From: Collinsella aerofaciens
Lineage (GTDB): Bacteria; Actinomycetota; Coriobacteriia; Coriobacteriales; Coriobacteriaceae
Direction: 5' to 3'
DNA: 64,000 nt
Assembly: GCF_015561195.1 (NCBI RefSeq)
Contig: NZ_JADMSU010000001.1
Location: forward strand, 62,001 to 126,000
How positions within the stretch are numbered: position 1 is the first letter of the stretch; every line of letters starts with the position of its first letter. This document shows positions 54,591 through 61,608 of this stretch, one piece after another. The notes below the pieces were generated by a model, which had not been told where the DNA came from, made no database searches, and worked only from the letters and a program-made list of their open reading frames with translations. The translations under genes and the position numbers were made by a program.

Positions 54591-54775
54591 CCGGAAAATG
54601 CATCCCGTTCTGGAGCCAAAAACTGAGCCGTAGTTTCCGCCAAGCATGTCATCCGGAAAGCGCGTCTCGTTCTGAGCCTGAATTCTGGGATGAACTTTCC
54701 ACTGAAGCATCTACTGGAAAATGCATCCCGTTCCGAGGCTTAATTCTGGGATGCACTTTCCGCGGAGAGACTACC
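54591..54775. repeat. 62-bp palindromic repeat, array A (3 units)
   Basis: Units with GG at 54593, 54655 and 54716 (period 62, 61). Each has arms like GGAAAGCGCRTCCC and GGGATGCACTTTCC around a ~20-bp core. It lies between the DUF234 ATPase and the AbiEi-like gene. The rest of the 54468-54988 gap, after 54775, holds nothing recognised. Confidence 0.85.
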
Positions 54776-54988
54776 GTTTTTCGAAAAAGTACACGTCCCT
54801 AAACTTACCAGGTCTTCATAACTTGTTGCCGTTCACGGGAGCCGATTACCGCCCACCGATTCGGCTTCAAAAAATGACGTCAAAACCAGGCCATCTATCT
54901 GCATGGTTAGATTTTGGTCAGCTTTTGGTCAGCTGAGCGGCAAGTTCCAGCTGATACGTTTTTGCTACCCAAAAGGAGGCGGTAGCTC

Positions 54989-55987
54989 ATGACCCATTGC
55001 AATGACCAGCTCATCGACCAGCTGTTGAACCAAGCCGAACAAGAGGGGCGCTGTCTGATTCCCCCGAGCGCGGCGATCCGAAAAGCGCTCCTTCGGCGCA
55101 TCGGCAGCATGGTCATCTCCCCCATGCCGGGATTGTTCGCGCGCAAAATGCGCTGGGATGAGCTCAACCGAGCGCAGCGTCATTGCGAGATTATTCGCGC
55201 CCTTGCGATCATCCACCCCGATTGGACGTTCTGCTCGTTTTCGGCCGCCTGCCTGCTGGGGCTCGAGGTCTCGTGGCGACACCTGAATGTCGTGCATGTC
55301 TGCAGCTCGACAAAGCCGTCGGCTCGTCCGGGCGCGCATATTCAGCGGCATCAGATCGAGCCGGCCGGAGCAATCCGTCTATCCGGCATATCGGTAACGC
55401 CACCCATCCAAACTGTCACAGATTGCCTGCTGCAAACTGGTTTTACCAATGGCATGCCCATTGCCGATTCGGCGATCTCAAAGCTCGGCCTTGTGCGGGA
55501 ACAGCTGATGGGAGCAGTCGAAAAACGAGTGGGCGCCCGCAACGGTCGCGCGGTGCGCACGGCCCTCACTACGCTCCAATATGCTGACGCGCGCGCCGAG
55601 AGCGGCGGAGAATCGGTCGCTCGAGCCGTCATGATCGAGACCGGTTTTGCACCCGACCAACTTCAATACGAGCTGACGGACCCCTTCGATTCGTCTGAGA
55701 GCATGCGAACGGACTTTGCCTGGGAGCGTCAAGCCAAGGAGCTCACGCTGGGTGAGCTCGACGGGCTTGTCAAATATACCGACCAGACCATGCTGGCCGG
55801 ACGCACCACCGCCGAGGCGCTCGTTGCCGAACGTCAGCGCGAGGCGCACCTATCGCTCTACGGTCACCCTCTGCTGCGCTTTACCATGAACGAGGTGCGC
55901 TCGGCAGGAGTGCTCGCGAAAAAGCTGCAGACAGCAGGCGTCAGGCAAACCGCGCTGCCAACATGGCTCAACGAGGTGGACCTGTAG
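54989..55987 (+). CDS. AbiEi antitoxin-like protein with DUF559-like C-terminal domain
   Basis: A 332-residue protein. The N-terminal ~90 residues fit the AbiEi/transcriptional-regulator pattern common in actinobacteria (HPDWTFCSFSAACLLGLEV). The C-terminal third (AESGGESVARAVMIETGF, MRTDFAWE, then LGELDGLVKY) matches the restriction-like fold seen in these proteins, with D..FAWE and E-x-DG-x-VKY in the positions of catalytic residues. ATG 54989 follows AAGGAGG. No AbiEii nucleotidyltransferase toxin is next to it, so it is an orphan. It is flanked by palindromic arrays A and B. Confidence 0.65.
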   Translation: MTHCNDQLIDQLLNQAEQEGRCLIPPSAAIRKALLRRIGSMVISPMPGLFARKMRWDELNRAQRHCEIIRALAIIHPDWTFCSFSAACLLGLEVSWRHLNVVHVCSSTKPSARPGAHIQRHQIEPAGAIRLSGISVTPPIQTVTDCLLQTGFTNGMPIADSAISKLGLVREQLMGAVEKRVGARNGRAVRTALTTLQYADARAESGGESVARAVMIETGFAPDQLQYELTDPFDSSESMRTDFAWERQAKELTLGELDGLVKYTDQTMLAGRTTAEALVAERQREAHLSLYGHPLLRFTMNEVRSAGVLAKKLQTAGVRQTALPTWLNEVDL

Positions 55988-56035
55988 GGCTGTTGAGCGA
56001 CAAGTCGTCCACACCTGCGCCCTCACGCCCGCCAA

Positions 56036-56374
56036 TCTGGGACACGCTTTCCGCTTGAGGCCTTCGGCGGAAAGCGCGTCCCGGAATCGGGGTTCAGAGT
56101 GGGACGGGCTTTCCGGTTGAGGCCTTCGGCGGAAACGGCATCCCGGAATAGACGCTCAAACTGGGATGCATTTTCCAAACGAGCGACTGGCGGAAACTGC
56201 GTCCCATTCTGGGCGTCGATTCCGGGTCGCAGCTTCCGGATGAGAACCGTTCCGGAAAGCGCATCCCACTCTGAAGCTGGATTCCGGGTCGCAGCTTCCG
56301 CTTGAGAACCGTTCCGGAAAGCGTGTCCCACTCTGGAGCCAAATTCCGGGACGCACTTTCCGCAGAGAGGCAGT
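56036..56374. repeat. 62-bp palindromic repeat, array B (5 units plus a partial)
   Basis: Unit GG positions are 56069, 56131, 56192, 56254 and 56316. Two units have the core inverted relative to the others (CCCGGAATC-GGTTCAGAG type versus CTCTGAAGCTGGATTCCGG type), as expected if recombination flips segments between the palindromic arms. Located between convergent genes. Confidence 0.85.
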
Positions 56375-56390
56375 AGGAGCTGCCGGCAGC

Positions 56391-56427
56391 AAAGAGGGGC
56401 CGTCGAGACGCTGCCCGACGACCCCTC
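56391..56427 (-). terminator. Intrinsic terminator of the heptad-repeat protein gene
   Basis: On the minus strand GAGGGGTCGTCG pairs with CGACGGCCCCTC (one mismatch), followed by TTT. Confidence 0.75.
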
Positions 56428-56469
56428 AAAACTTGCTATCGATGCCAATCGCCACAAGGGCATGGCTGC

Positions 56470-58899
56470 CTACTTGCTAATGGCGCCCGTCATATAGACA
56501 AACTGCACGCGGTTCATGTGCCCGCCCTGCTCGCCGTTAACAAAGTCCGTCGGCGTAAAGCTGGGGTTGAGCATTTCCTCGATCTTGTCCTTAACGGTGT
56601 TGATGACCTGGGTATCGAGGTCGCTCGTACGGTCGGTAAGCTCCTGCATACCGCTGCCGAGCTCGGATGCGCCGCTGGCGAGCGTACCCGCACCCGACGA
56701 GAGGAGGTTCATGCCGCTGGCAAGAGTGGCTGCTCCCGCCTTGAGCTGCGCCGCACCGCCATTAAGCTGCGAGACGCCGTTAGCGAGAGCGGGCGTGGCA
56801 CCGTTAAGCTGCTGCGTGCCCGCGGCAAGCTGATCGGTGCCCGCGGCAAGGGCCGTGGCGCCGTCGCTCAACTGGCGCGCGCCCGTGGCTGCAGAGTCGA
56901 CGCCGGCGACAAGACCGGGGTTCTCGGCCGTGGGGCTTGCAGGGTTGATCGCGCTGTTCATATAGGCGATGGCCCTGGCCAGGCTCAGCTGCTGACCATC
57001 CTGGACGGTAGTGTAGCCCTGAATGGCGCTATCGAGCGCGCCGACGGCACCCTGGGCGCCGCCCTGGGCGCCGGCCGCTTGAGCCAACGTCGTAACCTGG
57101 TCGGTAAGCTTGCCAAACATGGGCTCGGCGTCCTTTAGACCCTGAGACGCCTGGCCGTTAAGGCCCTGGGCTCCCGTAACGGCGCTGGACGCGGCATCGA
57201 GATATGCGGTAAGGCCCGTCGCATCGGCACCCGAAGCCGCTGTGGCGGCCGCTCCCGCGCTGGCAGCAGCGCTACCGGCGCTCGCGGTGGCAGCATCCAG
57301 CTGCGCCGTGGCCTCGCTTAGCTTGGCAGCCGCAGCCTTGGCGGCATCGAGGTCGGCTGCATTCTCCAGTGCGTTCTGAGCCTCGGCGACCGCTGCCTTG
57401 GCAGCAGCAATAGACGCAGCGGCACTCTCTGCGCCGTCCTTAGCGCTTACAGCGTTGGTCTTGGCGGCATCGTTGCCCATGGCGCTTGCAACCTGCTTCG
57501 CCCCGCCGAGCGCCTGCTGAGCGCCGGCAAGGTACTGTCCCTCACCATTGAGCGCCGCCGTAAGGCCCTGCGGCCCGTACAGCGCGCCGTAGGCGTTACC
57601 GGACGTAGCGGTTACGGCGTCCTGCGCCGTCTTGGTTGCAACCTGCGCCTTGGCAAGGTTTTCCTCCTGAGCCTGCTTGCCCAGCGTCAGCGCATTAACA
57701 AACGTATCAGAGCCGGCGGCAATTCCGCTGATGCCGCCCGAAATCTCCTGCGCACTCCCCTGCAGCTTGGTCAGGCCCGTCGAAAGATCGGACGCGCCGC
57801 CTTTGAGCTTTGCAGCGCCGGCATTAACGCCCTCGGCACCGGTATTAAGGCTGCTCACGCCTTCGACCAGCGTGGGAACCTGCGCATTGAGTTGGCTCGT
57901 GCCCGCCGCAAGCGTGGCAGCGCCACTGGACAGCGTGCCGGCACCGGTATTGGCAGTGGCGAGCGAGGCTGCGAGGGTCTTGGCGCCGTCGGCGACCTGG
58001 CCCGCACCGCTGTTGGCCGTGGCAATGCCGTTAGAGAGTTCCACGAGCTGGCTCGTATCCATGCTGCTTGAGTCCACATCGATGGCAAGGCTCAGCGGCA
58101 CGCCGACAATCTGCCAGCCGTCGAACTCAAAGTCCTCGACATCGGTCGTAATGGTGTAGTCACCGGTGGTACCGGGAATCACCATGTAGGTGAGCTGCGT
58201 GTTGGAGCCGTTGGCTGCAACCGTGGCGCCCTCGGCCTCAATATCGTGTGCTTCGGTATCCTTAAGCTGGCCGGCAATCTGGACCAGATAGTTATCGGCA
58301 TAATCGCCGCCGGTATAGTCCGCGTTCTTTTCGACCTTGAGCCTCATGGTGAGCTTGCCGCTCTTGCCCGCCAGATCCTTGGCGTCGATATCCTTACCGT
58401 CAAGCTGATATGTCACGGTCACGTTCCACGGCATCTGGGTGTTCTTGTCCAGATCGCCCTGGTAGACAAAGTCCTGCGCGCCCTGGCCTGTAACGGCAAC
58501 CGACCCGTTGTCATCCGTTAGCTTTTGAGTCGTCGACAGATTGGTCACCTTGTCATAGGTGCCGGAGTCGTCAATCTTGACGCCCTTGTTGGCCTCGAAG
58601 CTGTTGACCACGTAAACGCCCGTGCGATTACCATCGGCATCGGTCTTAACGTACACGACCTGGTTTTTCTTGTAACCCGGCGCGGCGCTATTGGAGCTCG
58701 TCGCGACCTGTTCGGTCGCAGCCGAAGCCCCGTTTGTCGACCCCAAGCCATCAGCGAATACAACGGCGCCGGGCACGGTAAGGGCCACGGTCAAACCGGC
58801 GGCAAGAGCGAGTGCGGCAATGCGCTTACGCGGACGGCGCACAAGATCGCGCTGAGCGTCGAGCTCTTTCGAAGCGGTATCAGTGGTATGGGTATGCAT
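56470..58899 (-). CDS. Exported YhgE/Pip-like protein with heptad-glycine repeats
   Basis: An 809-residue protein with one N-terminal hydrophobic segment (about 26-48), probably a signal anchor. A beta-rich domain (about 75-280) follows, then a very long Ala/Gly-rich coiled region of LxxGxxxL-type heptads (GAGTLSSGAATLAAGTSQLN and similar), ending at residue ~770. This matches the X-X-X-Leu-X-X-Gly heptad repeats of YhgE/Pip-type and MMPL-associated proteins. ATG 58899 follows GGAAGG. Unlike full YhgE it lacks the C-terminal membrane domain. It is 33 bp after an MMPL transporter gene and likely works with it at the envelope. Confidence 0.8.
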   Translation of the reverse strand: MHTHTTDTASKELDAQRDLVRRPRKRIAALALAAGLTVALTVPGAVVFADGLGSTNGASAATEQVATSSNSAAPGYKKNQVVYVKTDADGNRTGVYVVNSFEANKGVKIDDSGTYDKVTNLSTTQKLTDDNGSVAVTGQGAQDFVYQGDLDKNTQMPWNVTVTYQLDGKDIDAKDLAGKSGKLTMRLKVEKNADYTGGDYADNYLVQIAGQLKDTEAHDIEAEGATVAANGSNTQLTYMVIPGTTGDYTITTDVEDFEFDGWQIVGVPLSLAIDVDSSSMDTSQLVELSNGIATANSGAGQVADGAKTLAASLATANTGAGTLSSGAATLAAGTSQLNAQVPTLVEGVSSLNTGAEGVNAGAAKLKGGASDLSTGLTKLQGSAQEISGGISGIAAGSDTFVNALTLGKQAQEENLAKAQVATKTAQDAVTATSGNAYGALYGPQGLTAALNGEGQYLAGAQQALGGAKQVASAMGNDAAKTNAVSAKDGAESAAASIAAAKAAVAEAQNALENAADLDAAKAAAAKLSEATAQLDAATASAGSAAASAGAAATAASGADATGLTAYLDAASSAVTGAQGLNGQASQGLKDAEPMFGKLTDQVTTLAQAAGAQGGAQGAVGALDSAIQGYTTVQDGQQLSLARAIAYMNSAINPASPTAENPGLVAGVDSAATGARQLSDGATALAAGTDQLAAGTQQLNGATPALANGVSQLNGGAAQLKAGAATLASGMNLLSSGAGTLASGASELGSGMQELTDRTSDLDTQVINTVKDKIEEMLNPSFTPTDFVNGEQGGHMNRVQFVYMTGAISK

Positions 58900-58931
58900 T
58901 GCGGTATTCCTTCCAACTACTTTGTTAAACG

Positions 58932-61058
58932 TTACTGAGCGGAGCCGTCCGCAACGGGTGCCTCGGCGCTATCCGAAACCGGAGCCTGGGCACCTTTAGG
59001 CAAAAAGTGCGCTTTGAGCGTGGTCTTGCCAATAAGACCGTCGAGCACATACAGGAAGCCCGGCAGCGCAAAGAGCACGGCGACCAGCGAGATGCTCACA
59101 CCGACACCCAAGAACCAGCCGATTTGCTTGAGCACGCCGTGGCTCGAAATCGCATGGATCAAGAAACCGCTAATGAGCAGGACCGATCCAGACGTCAGGA
59201 CAGGAATCGTGCAAGCCTCCATGGTCTCGAGCAACGCCTCGCGCTTGTGCATAATCTTGCGGTCCTCGCGATAACGGTCGGCGATCAGGATGCCGTAGTC
59301 GACGGCGACACCCAACTGGATGGAACTCTCGATTAGATAGGCAAGAAAGAACTCATGCATTCCGGTGTAGAGCGGTGCGGCAAAGTTGACCCAGATCGAG
59401 GTCTCAATCACAAGCACCAAGATGACCGGCAGGCTGATGGACTTGGTGGCAAGCAGCAGCACCACGAACACAGCCACGACGGCGATAAGATCGACCTTAC
59501 CCTTATCGACGGTGATGGTGTCCTTAAGGTCGGTGGTGCTCACGCCCTCGCCGGCGAGCATTGCCTTGCCCGGGTAATGCTTATCAGCGATACCGCGGAT
59601 CTTCTTGACCAACTTGAACGTACTCGGGCCCTCGTAGGGCACGCTAACCGTGAGCACCAAGCGGCTGTAATGCTCTCCCTCCACCAGATCGAGCACGTTC
59701 TTCTCGGCCATGCCCGTGGGGATATAGGGGCTCGCGACGTCAACGTAGCTCTGGATAGACTTGACCTCGGGGAGTGCCTTGAGCTCGTTGGAGAGTGCCT
59801 GCTCCTCGCTCACCTCACCGCGGGGAACGAGCACAACGTAGGTATCGGAGTTGCCAAAGATCTCCTTGACCTTGTCCATATCCTGGCCAAGGCGCGTATC
59901 CGAACCAAAAATATGCGAGGTGCCGTAGTAGTACGTGATGTCGCTGGAGGTCGATGCCACGCGCGCGGGATAGACCACAGCAAGGATCACGACGGCAGCG
60001 GGAATGCAGACCTTAAGTACCAAGCGGGCAAACTTGCCCAGCGGCGGAACAAACGGCTTATGCTGCGTCTTTTGCACAAAGCCGTCAAACTGAACGAACA
60101 TGGAGGGCACAAAGGTAAAGACCGATACCAAGCTGATGGCGATACCCTTTGCGAGGGCAAGGCCAAGATCGGGGCCGATCTTAAACTGCATGGCGGTCAG
60201 CGCGATAAAGCCCATGCAGACCGTGCAGCCGCTCGAGAACACAGCGACCGAGGACTTGCAGCACGACTGCACCATGTCTTCGGCAACGCTGCCGTGATGG
60301 CCGTGTTCCTCGTTAAAGCGGTGCAGCAAAAAGACCGAGAAGTCCAGTGCGATGGCAACCTGCAAAATCGAGCCAGCGGAGTTGGTGACAAAGCTGATCT
60401 CGCCAAAGATGAGGTTTGTGCCCCAGTTGATAAACACCGAGACGCCCAGGCCCAGCAGCACCAGAATGGGCTCGGCCCAGCTGGTGGTCGTGATAACCAG
60501 AATCACAAAGATGATCGCTATTACGGCGACCGTAATGATGCTGATCTGTTGCTCGGTCGACGTGGTCGCAAGCGCGTTGGACATGGCCGAGCCCGTAATA
60601 GCGCCCTCGTCGCCCACGATATCGCGGATGGCATCGGTGGCCTCGATTTCCTTCTCGGAATCGACCGTCACCGTAAACAGGGCATTATTCTTTTTGTAAT
60701 ACGTCTCGACGGTATTCTTATCCTGCGTGGCAAGCGGCTGATCGATGTCGGCCGCATCGTCGAGCCACAAGACCTCTTCGACACCGTCGACCTTTTTGAT
60801 CTTGTCCTTGTATTTGAGTGCCTGGGTAATCGAGACATTGGGCACCATGACACGGCAGTTGGGAATGTCGCCCTTAAACTCGTCGCCCATGGTATTGAGA
60901 GCAACGGTCGACGCCGCCTCGTCGGGCAGATAGCTCGTAATGTCGTAGTTCACGCCCACAAACTGGCGCAGGAACAGGCACACCAGCGCCGCCATCGCAT
61001 AAAACGCGATGATGGGCTTGCGGTGCTTTACGACCCATCGAAATAGCTTCTCTTTCAA
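58932..61058 (-). CDS. MMPL/RND family transporter
   Basis: A 708-residue RND-superfamily exporter of the MMPL group with two repeated halves, each of one helix, an extracellular domain and a five-helix bundle. The N-terminal half opens FRWVVKHRKPIIAFYAMAAL; IALDFSVFLLHRFNEE (middle) and VAVDYGILIADRYRED (second half) are the conserved proton-path helices. The start is taken as TTG 61058, 7 bases after GGAGG; TTG 61064 is too close to that site. Such pumps export lipids or amphiphiles; the substrate is unknown. It is first in the operon with the heptad-repeat protein. Confidence 0.88.
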   Translation of the reverse strand: MKEKLFRWVVKHRKPIIAFYAMAALVCLFLRQFVGVNYDITSYLPDEAASTVALNTMGDEFKGDIPNCRVMVPNVSITQALKYKDKIKKVDGVEEVLWLDDAADIDQPLATQDKNTVETYYKKNNALFTVTVDSEKEIEATDAIRDIVGDEGAITGSAMSNALATTSTEQQISIITVAVIAIIFVILVITTTSWAEPILVLLGLGVSVFINWGTNLIFGEISFVTNSAGSILQVAIALDFSVFLLHRFNEEHGHHGSVAEDMVQSCCKSSVAVFSSGCTVCMGFIALTAMQFKIGPDLGLALAKGIAISLVSVFTFVPSMFVQFDGFVQKTQHKPFVPPLGKFARLVLKVCIPAAVVILAVVYPARVASTSSDITYYYGTSHIFGSDTRLGQDMDKVKEIFGNSDTYVVLVPRGEVSEEQALSNELKALPEVKSIQSYVDVASPYIPTGMAEKNVLDLVEGEHYSRLVLTVSVPYEGPSTFKLVKKIRGIADKHYPGKAMLAGEGVSTTDLKDTITVDKGKVDLIAVVAVFVVLLLATKSISLPVILVLVIETSIWVNFAAPLYTGMHEFFLAYLIESSIQLGVAVDYGILIADRYREDRKIMHKREALLETMEACTIPVLTSGSVLLISGFLIHAISSHGVLKQIGWFLGVGVSISLVAVLFALPGFLYVLDGLIGKTTLKAHFLPKGAQAPVSDSAEAPVADGSAQ

Positions 61059-61202
61059 CCTCAATCCTCCATAACGCTCAGCTGGTAGTTCGCTCTAATT
61101 ATTCCACATCAGTTAGTTATCAAACATATGTAGGTTAAAGTTCGCATTAAGGTTGGCGATTGAGGAGAGCCTTGGAGGCAAAACAACCTCCGCAAAAGCG
61201 CT

Positions 61203-61503
61203 CCGGAAAGCGGGTCCCGGTCTGAGGTCCGAATCCAGGACGCAGTTTCCGGTTGAGGGCTTGTCCGGAAAGCGCGTCCCATTCTGAAGCCGAATTCCGG
61301 GACATACTTTCCGAAACCCATGCCAAAGGGAAAGCGCGTCCCATTCCAGGCGCGGATTCCGGGATGCAGTTTCCGCTTGAGGGTTGATCCGGAAAGCGTG
61401 TCCCATTCTGAGACCTGATTCTGGGATGCAGTTTCCGCTTCATAGCCGTTCCGGAAAGCGCATCCCATTCTGAGCATCGATTCCGGGACGCAGCTTCCGC
61501 TCC
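61203..61503. repeat. 62-bp palindromic repeat, array C (5 units)
   Basis: GG positions at 61205, 61267, 61329, 61391 and 61453, exactly 62 bp apart five times. Arms are GGAAAGCGCGTCCC and GGGATGCAGTTTCC with minor changes; the linker is close to GCTTGAGGGCTTGTCC. Located between the MMPL gene and the XdhD-like gene. The rest of the 61059-61608 gap holds one terminator. Confidence 0.9.
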
Positions 61504-61506
61504 AAA

Positions 61507-61539
61507 CAAAAGGTCCCGGCTCGCGATGGAGCCGGGGCC
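61507..61539 (-). terminator. Intrinsic terminator of the XdhD-like gene
   Basis: An 11-bp stem (61512-61522 with 61529-61539, one mismatch) is followed on the minus strand by TTTTGTTT. Confidence 0.85.
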
Positions 61540-61608
61540 AAAGGCGCAGCATATGCAGTTGATGGTGAGCGCGAACAGCCCGTCAGCAATGGCCGTCCGC
61601 GCCCTACC

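Noticed and set aside
56023-56463. Open frames across repeat array B that look like repetitive proteins
   Set aside because: They arise from the repeat itself. The 62-bp period is not a multiple of three, so the apparent motif shifts frame from unit to unit, and no ribosome-binding site precedes them.
59355-61046. A 563-codon plus-strand frame
   Set aside because: Antisense to the MMPL transporter and without a plausible start or domain; similar shadows occur over secY and the helicase.
61203-61503. CRISPR array
   Set aside because: The period is regular, but there are no unique spacers: the whole 62-bp unit is repeated and each half is the inverse of the other, and no cas gene is near.
61109-61552. 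Open frame across repeat array C
   Set aside because: Same reason as for array B; it also overlaps the XdhD terminator hairpin.
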